A stretch of 64,000 nt of DNA from Pleodorina starrii (taxonomy: Eukaryota; Chlorophyta; Chlorophyceae; Chlamydomonadales; Volvocaceae): assembly GCA_030267565.1 (NCBI GenBank), contig BRXU01000003.1, positions 6,919,001-6,983,000 of the forward strand, given 5' to 3'. Positions 1 through 13,535 of this stretch are shown piece after piece. Both the position numbers and the translations under genes were made by a program. The notes below the pieces were generated by a model that was given only the letters and a program-made list of their open reading frames with translations, did not search any database and was not told the origin of the DNA. The stretch's first letter is position 1; the number at the start of each line of letters is the position of its first letter.

Positions 1-3000
1 TGAGCCGCGAGGCGACCGTGCTGTTTGGCTATGTCCAGAGTTCACATTGGCAAAGCTCAGACGGACTAGTTACAGGATGAGCAGCAGAGCCTGCCGGTGG
101 CCGAGGTCCATGCATGGCGCCAAAACTACATTCTTACGCACTACAAACAACGCCCGAGAGCATAGGGCTCTACGGGGTAGGGTAACCCCTGCATAGCTGC
201 AAGCAGACAATGCCTCAAGGTGACGCTAACAGCGCCCTCGCGGACTGATACAGGGCCAGCTCATAAGGCCCCTCCGACACAACACAGGCGGCGTCCCTAG
301 AGCCGCCCTTTCGAAGCTCCGACGTATTCGTCGTAAAGCCACATCCAGGATGCTCACAAAGACAATAAATACGGCTTTCGCAGCAATAACGGTTTGCGCT
401 TGCACTTAGTCGCCAACCGCCTCGCTAACGGATTCAACTGACATTGCCCGACGCCAGTTTCTCAGTGACGCTGATTTACCCTGACAGCTGTGCTGGACAA
501 GTGTGATCGGACCGGGGACCAACCCGCCATCGTGCCTCGCGATGTCTACGCTCCGGAAGCGCTCGCGACCTGCTGCGTGGACAACCTGTCATTACCGGCA
601 AGCTCTGGTGGCGGACCAGGGGAGGTCCGCCACTCCCCTGTGGCGGACAATGCCGAGGGTATCCAGGGCTGGCCGGCGGGAGCTCTGAACCTGTCTGAAC
701 TCGTGCCCTTGCTGTGGCGACAGCGGGAAATATTGGAAAGTGTTGGGCATTCGTGTGGGGAGGGCAGTTTGGTGCTTTGGTCCCCGCGTTAGGGCAAAAT
801 CCTTGCTTGCATTTCTCTGCCTCCCCGCCAAGCGTGAGAGCCCATTCGGGGATGCGGCCGCAGCTGGCATTGACTGTATTTTGGGTATAAAGATAGGATA
901 CGACTTGCTCTCCGAGCAGCTGAAAAGCGTCTTATTGGCAAACAATTTGCTTCTCGCGGAAAAAGCGTTTGCTTGGGCGCTTCATGTCGATTCGGCACAT
1001 CGGCAGTCACAAAGCTTCGGCCTTGATCCCGCGCGCGGGCTCGTATACGGTGAATTGGCAAGTATATTGTCGCGCTTCGATTCGGCAGATTGCAAAATAT
1101 GCTAACTGTTTTGTAATTGCATTTGCGACGTGGCCATGCGGTAGATGCCAGATTGATGGCGATCGATGCGAACGTCCTTTGACGCGAACCGACTGTCGGA
1201 TATGAAGCTATGCTATATATTCCACCGGTGAGAACTGTTCCGACGAGTATTGAAACGATGCAGGACATCAGATCACCCTACGACGCACTGAGATGCACCT
1301 AAAGCCGCAAGCAAAAAACGTTATTAAATCCATGGGACACGTTGGTCGCCATTAGTGTGCATCCAACGCGCACTGGGCGAGCTACGCACACGAGTAGAGG
1401 CGCGATATGAGGACTGAATTGGCGACGATACACGTTCGGACGGCCCTGCCTATTGCAAAGTTATGCATACATCCGCGCGACGCTTGGGTTTCCAACAAGG
1501 AGACGTAACACCAACAAATGCTTCAATCAGTAAAAGCTTTAGTAGAACCATTTGACTTCTCGTCATACACAAATTACTTATCGGCCTTCGTATGCTGCGG
1601 CGTCGAGGCACGTTCGCCTGGCGGGCGCACACTAGCAACGCGCGTACACTTCCTATCATTAAGCTGGACAAAATCTTTCAAGTTATTTCAAGGTCGTTAA
1701 GTTTATTTGAGCTCACGCTTAGCGACAATGCATAGAGGGAAGAGCAGAACTGCTTTGGAGAAAGGCCGTACAACAACGGTCATAACTGTCACCGCGTTAA
1801 GATACCTGTGATGTCCGAACCTGCATGCCAAGCAAGACTTCATACGTAATGAGCACGCCCGACATAACTCACACCGGCCCTGCTCCACATTTGTCGCTTA
1901 CTTCGCAAAGATTTTGGCTGTCGGCCGAAACGCGCACGTTCAGTGCCTGCGGGTTATGTTCAAGACTTCTTACAACGTTTCAATTTAACTTACCTCGATC
2001 ACATTACTCTAGATTTTCTTGCTTCGGGCCACAGCACCGCACATCGGGCTGTAGGGCGCCATCGCTTAGCCCATTACCTGATATAGCGACCCGTATCTGC
2101 ATCCCACCTTAGGGTAACGTGTTCGTAAGGTAATATGGTACATGGGTTTGGCTGAAGGTTGAGGAATGGGGTTCGCTCATGTATGACAACATTGTTATGT
2201 GACCATATCCGTCGGTGCCCGTCGAACCATGCGTTCCAGCCCCCCTGCATTCATGTACATCTTCTCCAACTAGTTTTATTTCACGTATCGTTGTGGCGAG
2301 GCGTCCATGTTGATGTCGACGGTTTCTTGTCGGTTTCTCAGTCGCCGCCTGTGTCTACTTTCGTCCCAATTATCGGCCAGTCGTTAGATAGACTCGTGCT
2401 ACACATATGATGTATTGTTTCATTAAGCCGTTGTTTCATTGTTGAAGTCACGTCCTTTCGTTCGTTGTCGCGTCGTCGGCGTTTGAATGGCATGTCTATC
2501 GTCTCCTCGACGTTTGCACTCTTGCCATCCAGCACGGTTGCCCCTTTTCCATTCACCAACATATCAATGTTTGTCCATATTTGTTGCACACGTTGCCTTT
2601 TTCCCATCTTTCTGGCCCTAAGGTCCTGACCCTGCGCTGTCGACCCGTTTATCTCAAATCCTCCAACGCCCACGCTGACTGCCTCTTGCCCCCGGCATCG
2701 CACCCCACCTGGGGCATCCCACCGTGGGCCTGCCTCCGCCGGGCTCCCTTTCTCCCTCCTGCTGCCGCCCTCCTTTCCCACCCAATCATGCAGGGCCCGC
2801 GTTCAAGACTCGAGATCCTCAACCTCCGAGACCGCCCGGCGATGCCATGCGATGCCACCCCGGCAAACGCGGCTTCTGTTAAGAGGGCTGTTTCCCCGCT
2901 GCTTTTACGAGTAGCCCGTAAACTGACCCACTGACAGAATCCGTGTTAGGTCCCGGTAGCAGCATCTGCCGCCTTGCGCATCGCGCACTTGCCATGGAGG
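1..3000. other. intergenic, no gene recognised
   Basis: Base composition here is more even than in the rest of the window. There are only short open frames with no recognisable domain and no tandem repeats that I could see. I found no tRNA-like or rRNA-like stretch. It could be a long intron or the flank of a gene outside the window. Confidence 0.4.
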
Positions 3001-3304
3001 TGCGAGCATGTGTGCGTCGGGAGTGCGATCTCACTTAATCTAACACCCGCCCTCGGGCCATTGCGCGCCGCGTCGCCTGGCTAACATGTGCCTCCTCCCC
3101 AAGTTACAAAGCGTTAGGAAAGGCGCTGGCTGGCGCTAGAAATCCGCTGTCTGGCGGTGGTAAGTAGCGCTTAGAAAGGCGCGCGCTCCCGCCAAAAGTG
3201 GGCACCTCCCCTGCTGACCTCCCGGTCCTCCGAAGGGGCGGGGCTGAGGTAGCCAAGGCTGTTCGCGGTTGTCTTGCGGACCTCGGAAACCCGACTGCGG
3301 CGGG

Positions 3305-3390
3305 CTTGGAAGGCGGTCCGCGCCGCCGCCCCCACGCATGCCCTAACGGGCATGTGTGGGGGCTCGCGGCGCGTGAACCCTCCTTCCAAG
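3305..3390. repeat. long imperfect inverted repeat (hairpin)
   Basis: Left arm 3305-3343 and right arm 3348-3390 are near-complementary around the 4-base loop TAAC at 3344-3347. The inner 15 bases (CCCCCACGCATGCCC against GGGCATGTGTGGGGG) pair with one wobble. The outer ends CTTGGAAGG and CCTTCCAAG pair exactly. A small bulge and a few mismatches lie between. It could be a fold-back element or a small-RNA precursor; the sequence alone does not decide. Confidence 0.7.
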
Positions 3391-6300
3391 TGTGCAGCGG
3401 CCTCAGGCCTTCCGGCCGACGCCGTCTGGCACCTGCCCATCCGGGATCGGGGATCCTCTTTCCCCTTTCGCGTCCGAGGTGCATGCCATGCATGGGGGAC
3501 GCGAGATTGGGTGACTGGTTCCGGGTCAGGTTTCCATGCCCCCTTGCGGGAGCTACTTGGAGGGGTTCCGGGTTTGGGGGCTTCGGCGGACGGGGCGAGG
3601 TTTCCCCTGGGGGATCGTGGGGCCGTGTTGCCGGGAGAGGGGGCGAGGACGGCTGGCGGCGGCGCAGGCCCAAGTGGCTGGCCCCGCTACTCCTCCTCTC
3701 CGCTGTCGTTTTTGGAGCGAGGGCAGACTGTCAGGGCAACGCAGCACGTCGTGCTGTGCTGTGCTGTGCTGTGCTGGCGTATGGGACGTGCCCTGGCGGT
3801 TGTGTGAGCTCGGAGGAGGAGGAGGAAGAGGTGGAGGAGGAGGGCTACTGGCGGATGCGGTGCTATTGTGCGTCTGTGTCTGTGTGTGCGTCGGGGGTGG
3901 AGCATGTGTGAGGCCCGGGCTGGTGGGAAAGGGGAGGGGCAGTTGAGTGGGGGGGAGGCGAGCGGGGGCGGGGGAACGCTCAATCCTGGGAGGGCTGTGT
4001 ACTTGTGTTGGGCCTTATCTCGGCGGGAGGGGAGCTGCGGCGGGGTGCTCTTCTTGGTGGTTGGCGGCACTGGCCTTCGGATACTTGCTCGGGGCTCGGG
4101 GAATGGGGTGGGGAGGCTTGGGGTTGCGGCCTGGGGCCTGGGTTGTCGGGGGGCTGAGGACTCCGGGATCGGGGCTCGACTCCAGCAGTGGGGTAGAGGT
4201 TTGGCGCACAGGCATTGGGGCTGGCGAGGGCGAATGGCGAGGGGCGTACAAGCTAGGGGATGGAAGGGTTGCCGGGGATTTGGGGCCTCCTAGGGGGTCT
4301 CAGCGTTGGGGCGGGTTGGGTTGGGTTTGACGGGGCCGACCCCCTAGGGACATCAGGAGGGCCGCGGCTAGGGTGAGGGCTTGGGTTCGATCCACAGCAA
4401 GGCCCATTACGTTGGGATACCTTTCGGGGGGGGGGGAAGAGCGGTGGACGTTGTTGGTGGGGCAGCCTTAAGTTTCGGTGCCCCGGCCATGATTTTTTTG
4501 GGCGCGGGCCTCGGGGCGGCGCGGATTGGCGGCTGATGGCCCCATATCGCCTCATCTGAGTAACATCCCCTCGGGCGGGTACCTGAGACTGGGATCCCAG
4601 GACGGCACACGCCCCTTCGTTCCCCCTCCCCCCGCCCTGCCTTTTGTTGACTTCTTAACGAGCGCCTCTGCGCAGGGTGCAGCCTCTGGAGGAGCGGTAA
4701 CAGGCGGGCAGGGCGCGGGCGGGGCTGGGAGGGGCGCGGGCGGGCTGGGCTGGGCTGGGCGGGGTGGGGCGGGGCGCGCACGCTGTCGGGCGGGAGAGGG
4801 CTAGGACGAAGGGGAGGATGTGCGGGTCGGGCCAGGTCGACCGGCTGCCGTTGGGTGGTGCAGCGACGCGGGGCGTGACGGGGCGTGCCCACCACGCTGC
4901 GCCTCGCAATGCTGTCGTGCCGGTGTCGTGCTGAGCCGCAGCGTGTCGTACCGTGTCGTACCGTGGTGCTGACGGCGTGGCAGTTGCGCAGGGTTTTGGG
5001 TACCTGTTTCGGCGAGCTGGGGGAGCTGGGGGAGGTTCTTCGCTGCGCAGTCCTTACCTTGGTGCTCAGGAGGGGCCATCAGAAGGGGGGTCGTGTGGCT
5101 GCGGGGTGTGCACGGCATGTGTGTGTGTGCGTGGTGGTGGTTAGGGGGAGGGGAATCCGCTGGGGTGAGGTGAGGTGGGGTGAGGGGCTGTTGGCGAGCC
5201 GCGAGGTTCCCTGCAAGGTGCGGGCCGAGGGAGGCGAATGGTCGTTCACGGCGCGGGAGGCGAATGGTCGTTCACGGCGCGGGAGGCGAATGGTCGTTCA
5301 CGGCGCGGGAGGTGAATGGTCGTTCACGGCGCGGGAGGTGAACGGGCATTCACGCCGACAGGGAGGGGGGGCATGAGGGCGCCGGGGCGTGTGTTGGAGT
5401 GCCGATAGACGCATTTACAAGTGTTATTTGGGGGGGAGACGCGGCTTCTGCCGGCTGATTTGGGAGGGGGGGTTGAAATTTCCCTGACTGACCGCCCTTC
5501 AAAAGGTGTGTGTGTGTTGGTGATGGCGGGGGTGGGTGGGTCTGTTCTTGCCGGTGGAGAGGGGTGCGTCTGTTCTTGTGCACGCAGCAGCGGGGTGCAA
5601 TCGAGGTAAGTAGGGCTGCCACTCGTCAGACCGGCTAGCCTTGGAGCAGCAAAGCACGACAGGTAGATCACGTCGTTGCGGGGCTAGGTGAACGCCGGCT
5701 TTGCAAGGTCAGTGCTCCCGGTGCGGGTATTTGTGAAGGGGTGGTCCGAGTGTCGCAATCCCCGGCGCTGCAGTAGGTGCTCTCCGTTGCTTCTTTTGTG
5801 GCGGCGCGGTGGTGGACTCACTGTGGCTGGAGGGATGCCCAGCAGGTTGTGGCAGGTTATGGGAGTCAGTGTTCAGTGGACAAATGCAGTCGTGTGAAGA
5901 GCCAGGGCTTGGAGCTTTGTGTGGGTGTGAGGGAGCTGGGCAGGTGGGCTGGGGGAGGTGGGGACGGATGGGAGCCGCAGACGAGGGTGCTGGCATATGG
6001 TTGCTGGCAGCGGGGTTCCCCATCTCTGACTTTGCCCCACATGGGTCACTGCCCCGCCTTTCGCCCCCCTGCCCCAGCTCGGGTTGCCCCCGCTGCCACA
6101 CAGTCCCGGATCTGGGGCCGAGGCGCGCACATACATCCACCCATGCCTCGGGGTCCCTCACCGCCCTGCCCCTTCCCCCCGCGCTCTGCTTCACCGTTGC
6201 CTAGACCACCTCCTGAGTCCTCCCTTCTTTGTGTGGATGTATGGACTTCTCCCGCCCCTCCTTCTCCCTCCCCGCCGAACTAACTGGGGCGATCCGCTAG

Positions 6301-7669
6301 GCCCCCCTCCCTAAGCACATACACACACAGAGGCATCGGGGCTGCGGCCGTGTGGTGCATGGGTGAGGGGCGTGTGGGGGATGCATGGGCGAGGGGCGTC
6401 TGATGCGCTTTGTGATCCTAAGTGGTGGTGAGTGGTGAGCGGGGGTGTGGGTGTGGGTATGCGGTGCGTGACGCGGCGATGCAGGTGCGTGACGGAGGTG
6501 AGGGTGGAGGGCGGTGCGCACTGAGGGCACAGAGGAGGTGCCCTTGTGCCGTCGGCGGAAGAGAGATAGAAAGGACAGGAAGTGAAGGACAGGAAGAGGT
6601 GGGAGGAGAGAGAGAGATGGGGGGGAAGGAGTGAGGAAGAGAGGAGGAGAGTGGTTGCGGGGCGCAGAGAGAGAGGGAGAGGGCGGGACAGGGAAGGGGC
6701 GAAGCAAGACCCTACTGGGCGGTGGTAGGGTTGGCAGTGGTAACAAGGACGAAACCGCGGCGATTGAAAGGATGTTGGTGATGTGTGTGGGGGGGGAGGG
6801 GGACCCTACCCGGACAGCTGATCAGTTGGCGGCTTCCTGGCATGGCGCCTCAAACTGGGGATGGGCCGTTGGGAGCACCGACTTGGATGCTGGCGCCGGT
6901 CGGCCGGTTGTATGTGTGGCTCTTTGTCAGCTGGTCCTGCAGCCTGTGTATCTGTGTGTGCGTGTGTGTTTGACGGCGTGTTTCGGAGAGGGCCGCTCGC
7001 CCTGGGTTTGGGTGGAGTGGGAGTGGGGGGCTGCTCCCGGGGGCAAGTTCGGGCAAGGAATGGGAGGGGGAATGGGGGCAAGGGCAGCGACGGAAGCTGT
7101 GCCGACCGATCGCTCCTTGCCCCCTGCGCTGTCCGCCTTTCCCTCCCCTCCCCTCCCCTCCTGGATCCGCCGCCTTGGCTGCCGCCCACCCTGGCCGCGG
7201 TTGCGTGACACGCAAAGAGCGAGGCTCCGAAACCCGAACCCAAATGAAAGAGGCGAACTAGGCGAAAAGGCGAAAACCCCAAAGTCTCCACGCGTCTTGG
7301 CGGCATCCCGCGCGCTGCGCCTATTTGTTTGCTGTTTTTGGCGCGTCCTGCCCTCGACGCCTTTCCCGCCGCTTGCTGTGCCGCGCCTGTTAATTGTACT
7401 TGTACTGCCGTGCCTGTAGTACACCTGAAAACCGCACCCGATGCGCTGGGCCTGCCGATGCTGCCATTGCCGTGTTTGCTGTGACTGTTGCGAATGTTGC
7501 CTGTTTAGGCCTGTTTACCTGACGCCTTGGGAGATCCCACCGCCGCCGCCGCCGCCGCCGCAGCCCTTTCGCTTTCGACGCCGCCTCGCACCCCCTTTCC
7601 CCTCCCCTCTTACCCCCCTTCCCCCCGCCTCTCGCCCTTCCCACCTGCGCGCATCCCGCCCTTCTACAG
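3391..7669. other. GC-rich region 5' of VARL gene 1, possible unseen 5' exons
   Basis: This stretch is GC-rich with GT/GGGT microsatellites and CTGTG runs (3750-3775). No open frame in it looks like a conserved protein. The first confident exon of the downstream VARL gene begins at a splice acceptor (7670), so the start codon and 5' exon(s) of that gene probably lie in here. I could not place them. Confidence 0.4.
5234..5356. repeat. 26-bp tandem repeat, about 4.7 copies
   Basis: The unit begins GAATGGTCGTTCACGGCGCG followed by GGAGGC. The first copies are nearly identical and the last carries several substitutions. It lies in GC-rich DNA upstream of VARL gene 1. Confidence 0.85.
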
Positions 7670-10600
7670 ACCTCGCTGACCGAACCCAGCGACGAAGACA
7701 ACGACATTGCCCAGAACCCCAGCCAGCGCCAGCAGCACCAGCACCAGCAGCAGCCGCACCAGCACCACGCGCCTGCGTCGCCGCCGCCAACGCAGGCGCC
7801 GCCGTCAACGTCGCAGCCGCCGCCAGTCCCAGGACAAGAGGACGCGCCCTGGACGACCGGACGTCCGCCCCCACCGCAGCAGCAGCAGCAGCCGCAGCCG
7901 CTCTGGCAGCAGCAGCAGCGGCAGCACCCGCAACAGCCGCGGCCGCCGCCGCAGCAGCATCAGCCGCCGCCGCAGCAGCCGCTTCGCATCTCTCCACCAC
8001 GCCCGCACCTGCCGCCCGCCGCCGGAGGCGGCGGCGGCGGAGCTGCCGCCGGTCCCTGGCCGCGGCCGCCGGGGATGTTCTCACCGCCGCGCGGCGGACG
8101 TCCGCTGATGTCTCACCCCATCGTCCTATCGCCCGCCGGAACCCCCACAAGCTCTCCGCCGCAGCAGCGGCCGCCGCCGCAGCAGCAGCAGCAGCAGGTG
8201 CCGCTGTACCCGTTGCCGCCGCGGCTGCTGGCGGCGGCGCCGCCAGCACATTACGGCGGCGCCGGGCCGCCAGGTGACGGCGAGGACGACGACGAGACAG
8301 GCCCGTCGGTGCCGCTGCGCGTGCGGCGCGCCGTGATACCCTCGGGCCACGCGCCGCCGCCGCCGATGGCCGTACGGCTCCAGGAAGGCCCCTGGCGGGC
8401 CTTTGCAGGTCCACAGCTCGTGGCGCGGCCGCTGCGGCCCTTCCACCCACGACTACCGGAAGCTGCAGATCCGTACGACATGCCGTACGACATGCCGTAC
8501 GACGCACCGCCAGGCATGCCGAGCGAGCCACAGCTGCGAGCGCCACCGCCGCCGCAGCTGCATGCGCGGCATCATCCGTACGCGCCGCCGCCGCCATCGT
8601 CGGCGGCGGCGCAGCGCGGCGCCATGGCGGCGGCAGGGTACCGCACAATGCCGCCGCGCCAACGCGGCGGCGGCGTACTGGGGCATCCGTACGCCGCGCC
8701 GCCGCCGCCGTGGATGGACCCGCGGACCGGCGGGCAGCGGCCACCGTACGGCTTGGCCCGTCTTCCTCCGCAGCCGCCGCCGCCACTGCCGTACCATGGA
8801 CCCCACCTGCCGCCGCTGCCCCACCTACATGTACGGACCCGAGGCCCCACCGCCAACCCAGAGGCCAGGGAGGCCGCCGCCGGCGCCGCCGCCGCCGCCC
8901 TGGCGGCGGCGGCACCACCGGCGCCGGTGCCGCCGCTGCCCGTCGTCGAGGATCATTCCGGCGAGAGTGCCAGCGCCGCCGCGCCTGGCGGCGGCGACGG
9001 CGACGGCAGTACGGCATCGCCGCCGAGCTTATCCGCCAACCCGGACGTCGAGCAGCAGCGGATCGAGGTCACTGTCGCGATCCGCGTCGGGCGCGCCGCT
9101 GCCGCCGCTGCTGCCGCCGCCGCCGCTGGCCGCGGCAGCGGCGCCGCCGGCGGCCGCGGCGGCGGGCGCGGAGGGCGGGGCGAGGAGGGCGGGGCATCGG
9201 AGTTGCGTTCGGGCTACATGCGCGGCCCGGTGTGCGGCGTGTTCGATGTGCCTCGCTACCTGGCGGGCCGCGACTGCATCTACCACAACGGCCGATGGAT
9301 GTCCCGGTCGAATTTTGAGCGGGTGCGTGCGCGCGTGCGTGTACGTAGTGGTGTGTATGTCGTACCATAAAAGCAATTAGGTGGCATTACCGCGTGCGCG
9401 CGTGTGTATGTGTGCGTGTGTGTGTCGCACCTTGAAGAATCGCTGCGCAGGCGCAGGAGTAGCTGTGCCTGCGTCTGTGCGTTACACGTGTATCAGGGAG
9501 ACAGACCCGCCCCCGCCCCCGCCCCCGTCCGAGCCCTTTCATCGCGAACAGCGGCCTCCCTGGCCCTCCGACCCTCAACGGCCCCCTTGTCCCTTCCCGA
9601 GCCTTCCCCGTGGACCTCTGGGGCATGCGCGACGCGACGCGCGGGGACATGATCTTGATCTTATCTTGTCTGGCCTCCTCCCTCGGCCCAAGCCCCCCCT
9701 GCCCCACTCGTCCTCTCCCGGCCCCCTCTGCCCCACCCTCTCCTCACCCGTCCTCCACACACACACACACACACGTGTTTCTTGGCAAGCAACCATTCCT
9801 GCGCTGTCGGCCGAACCACACCGCGGGGTGACAAGGCAACACAGCAGCAGCGGATGCGCTCGCGCGCCCGCCTCCCAGATCCGCCTGCCTGATCTCTTTA
9901 CCGCGAATTTGGAGGTGCCATGCCCTTTCCCCCTTGCGCACCTTCCACCCGAGCACCTCTGCCGACTGTGAGCTGTCCTGCCGCCCTCCAAACGCCAAAT
10001 TCGCTCCTCCGAACTCCGAACGATGCGGTCGTCCCCAACTTCTCCTCCCCGTCCCCCTCCTCGCTCCTCTCCGTCCGTCCGTCCTCGCTCCCCAGGTTGG
10101 AGGCAGCAAGATGGCCAAGTGGTACCGCTCCATCCGCGTGCTGCCCGACCTAGAGCCGCTGGGGGAGTGGCTGGAGCGACACGACATGCCCGTCACCAAG
10201 GGCCCGGCGCGGCGCAGCAGCAAGCGCGCGCACGACAGCGGTGACGAGCTGTTGCTGGCGACGGCGGCGGCGGCGGCAGCGGCGGCGGCAGCGGCGGCGG
10301 CGCCTCGAGGCCTGGCCGCAGGGGCCCAGGGCGGGCTTCCCGGCAGCGGCAGGGCCGATAACCCTTTCGGCCGTACAAATCAGTTATTAGTACGGCACGA
10401 CGGCGGCGTGGGCGGCAGTGGCGAGGTGTCGGGCGGTCTCGCGAAGCGCCTCCTGGCTATCTCACCGCTGCTTCCGACGCCCTTGCGGCCGCCGCCGCCG
10501 CCGCCGCTGGCCCCGCAGCCGCTGCAGACGCTGCCGTTGCTGGCTCCGCTGCCGCGGCGGCTTAGCGCCGGGCCCGGCGACGCGGCCGGCGTGTATGCCA

Positions 10601-11991
10601 TCCCAGTACGGCAGGCTGGATCTGGTTACACCGCCGTTGCCGCCGCCGCCACACAGTACCAGCAGCGGCAGCAGGGGCAGCGGCAGCAGCAGGGGCACCG
10701 GCAGGAGGGCGCGGATTCGGAGCCTGAAGAGGAGGTGGCCACTCTGAGGTGGCTGCTGCGGCAGACAAGCCGGGCCACACAGCAACAACAACCGCAGCAG
10801 CAGCAGCAGCAGCAGCAGACCGCACAAGCCGCGCAACCCGCGTCACCGCCTGCACTGCAGCCGCAACACTGGGCGGCGTCGCCGCCGGCTGCGGCGGAGC
10901 CGGAGCTGCTCCGGCCCGCGCGCCGCGCGCGTGTCGCGTCCCCACGCGACGCCGGCAGCGACGACGACAACGTCGACGCTGGCGGCGGCGGCGGCGACAG
11001 CGACGATGGCTTCGATTCCGATGACGCCGGCATCGATATCCGCGGAGACCCGCAGCGGGGGCCGGGGTTCCCGCCGCCGCCGCCCAACCGGCACCGCGTC
11101 TGGGGCGGCGCCACGCAGCGGCCGCCCGACATCCTGCGCCTGGAGCCGGACCTTCCGGCGCCGGGATCTGGATCTGGATTCGGGGCTGGATCCAGCCGTG
11201 TCTCGCCGCCGCCGCCGCCGCAGCAGCAGCAGCAGGAGCAGGAGGAGTCCAAGGCTGGCGTCGACGCCACCGCTGACGTCGAGCGGACGTTTCTGTACCC
11301 GTACGCCCGCCAGCCGCCGACGTCGACGCCGACGCTGCCCCCGTCACACGTTCCGTACTACCGGCCTGGACAACGCGTCGCCACCATCCCGGCGCCGCCG
11401 TCGGCGGGGCAGCGGGGCAGCGGTGGCAGCGGCGGCGCCGCCACCGCCGCCACCGCGGCAGCGCTGTGGCAGCGCCAGCAGTATCTCGACGAGTTTGAAC
11501 AGCAGCAGCCGCATCAGGAGGAGGAGGAGCAGGAGCAGGATGCAATGGTACTGCCGCCTTTGGAGCGGCGGCCGGTGCAGCAATCGCAACCGCAGCAGGA
11601 GCGAGAGGAGCAGCGGGAACATCGACAGCAGCCGCAGGGGCTGTGGCACCTGCGTTTGCCATCGCAGCAGGGGCAGCGGGGGGAGGAAATGGAGGAACAG
11701 GACGTTCAGATGGAGCAGGAGGAAGTTGCGCGACAGAACCAGCGGAGCGAGGAGAGGCCGCAGGGCCAAAGGCGGTCGTCATCGTTGCTGCCACAGCAGC
11801 AACAACAACCGCAACAACAACAACATCAGCAGCAGCAGCCGCTGCGGCACACGGAGGTTGACACGCAGCAACGCGTAGAGCTCGAGGAGTTCGCTTTGAG
11901 GCACAGGGCAATGCGTCGCCGCCGCCAGCAGGAGCGGGGTTCGGGGGACGAGGCGTGCGATGATGTCGAGGATTTGGAACGCAGCTCATGA
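7670..11991 (+). CDS. VARL (SAND-like) domain protein 1, regA/rls family
   Basis: This is a presumed nuclear transcription regulator of the volvocine VARL family. Exon A is 7670-9322, opening after the acceptor TTCTACAG in the frame of SLTEPSDEDND; it has no early ATG, so 5' exon(s) are missing. Exon B is 10096-11991, ending in a TGA stop. The intron 9323-10095 (GTGCGT...CCCCAG) is phase 0. The two exons give 551 + 631 residues. The VARL domain is split by the intron. Its first half, about residues 510-551, contains GPVCGVFDVPRYL, DCIYHNGRWMSRSNFER. Its second half, 552-598, contains VGGSKMAKWYRSIR, LPDLEPLGEWLERHDMPVTK. Most of the rest is low-complexity Gln, Pro, Ala and Gly. A repeat PYDMPYDMPYDAPP lies around 8470-8510. 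A basic and acidic tail ends in DDVEDLERSS. Large antisense open frames over it are composition artefacts. Assignment to the family is firm; which member (regA, rlsA and so on) is not decided. Confidence 0.85.
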
Positions 11992-13304
11992 GCCGCTTTC
12001 GGGTGGTTTGCGCGTACATGGAAGAGTGCCCCAGCTAGTAATTTGCATTTGTATGAACTCACCTGTTCGGGCGTGGCAGGATCAGGTGATGTTGTTGAAC
12101 TCCGCAGAGGGCCAGTGGCCGCTGGGCGGGCATCGCTTGCAGGTCGGCAACCGCCGCCCCAAAAACGGCCATGGAGACATGATAGGCATTAGCCGGCATA
12201 AGATTGACCAAAGTACTTTGAAGTTATCATGTCCTTTCGCAGACTGCCGTCCGTAACGACGCCAGAGGGGTAAACGGCGGTCGTGTACGCCGATTAGCGT
12301 AGGTCGTGATGTGGCCTGCGGAACGAGGAATGCCTTAGTTAACAAGCTTTTCATTTAAGAATCGGTTTGGCTAGTATTGAAGGTGGCGGACCTTACCTGT
12401 CCATTGTCTGACCTGGCCCGTCGCGTCCTCTTGGGGTTCTTCATTAATGCCCCCGAGAAGCATTGGCCGCATTCCCTTGCTATAATTTCTCCTCATCTAA
12501 AGGCTTCCTCGGTCGGGGCAACTCAGACAGCTGCGAAACTATATCACGAATCAACACGGTAACACTCTGGGAAATCGTGCACCGGTTAAAGCTCCGACGC
12601 ATAGCTTGTTTGTGCGTAAAGAGAAGTGTTTATGAATCTGAGTGGGGACGGGCTAGTCGGCTAGAGTTGTGTAGGTGTACGAGTCGCTGCCAGCTAACAG
12701 CTGGATGCGGCGAAGGGATGGTGCGCATTCCGGACTGCAACATTGAGCTCTCATGTATATAGTAAACATCCTTTTTGCTGTTTTCACTGTATGAATTGTT
12801 GAGGGAGGTTTGCTTGGAGCCTTCGCTGTAACACTCAATAATAACTGCCGAGAGGCGCAGAGCAGCAGTTGACGCCAAACATTGGAAATACAAGATAAAT
12901 AGCCTGACAAATTTTATATCTCCTAAAGCTTAATATTGTGGAGAATGCTTGCGGGCGCCTGCCCGCCCCTCCGTTACTAACTAGGCCTGGGGTAGTTGTT
13001 AGTCGCCCAAAGCGCGTCAGGGCGCGGTGCAGTGAACGATGCAGCGAGCGATGCAGTAAACAATCATACATTTTTATACAAGGCAGTTACACGAACACCC
13101 CAGAGTCGATCGCCCCGACCATATGGCGCCGCCCGCCTCACACATACCAAACACGGCACGCACGCCAATACTGCACGAGTCATTTCGTTCTGGTGACGCT
13201 GTGCAGGGCGCTTCCTGCTGAAAGCGGAACCAAACCAAACCAGGTGCGCTGCTTCAGGTCCCGGAGCTTCACGGTGGCAGCACTGGAGCGCACGTTCAAC
13301 TTCA

Positions 13305-13535
13305 TTCCCACATCCTGCATTCAACTTCCTGCATTCAACTTCCCACGTCCACCGTCCTGCTGTTTACCTTCCTGCTATTCACCTTCCTGCATCGACCGCC
13401 CTGCGCCCACCGTCCCACGTCCACTACTGTCATCTACTGCGCCCACAGTCCCATGCTCACCATCTGCATTCACTGTCGCGTGCTTACCACCCCACATGCA
13501 CCGCCCTGCGTTCACAGCTCCGTGCCCACCGCCCC
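13305..13535. repeat. degenerate ~14-bp minisatellite
   Basis: About 15 diverged copies of a unit like TTCCTGCATTCACC can be lined up, including TTCCTGCTATTCACC and GCCCTGCGCCCACC. The open frame across it is periodic only because of the repeat. Confidence 0.65.

Noticed and set aside
3104..3911. Overlapping 150-240-residue frames on both strands
   Set aside because: GC-rich DNA keeps several frames open; peptide composition is Arg/Pro/Gly-rich on both strands with no family likeness.
7515..9017. 500-residue minus-strand frame over VARL gene 1, and similar antisense frames at 10562-12019 and 58755-59900
   Set aside because: Antisense shadows of GC-rich codons. The + strand carries the conserved domain and matching splice sites.
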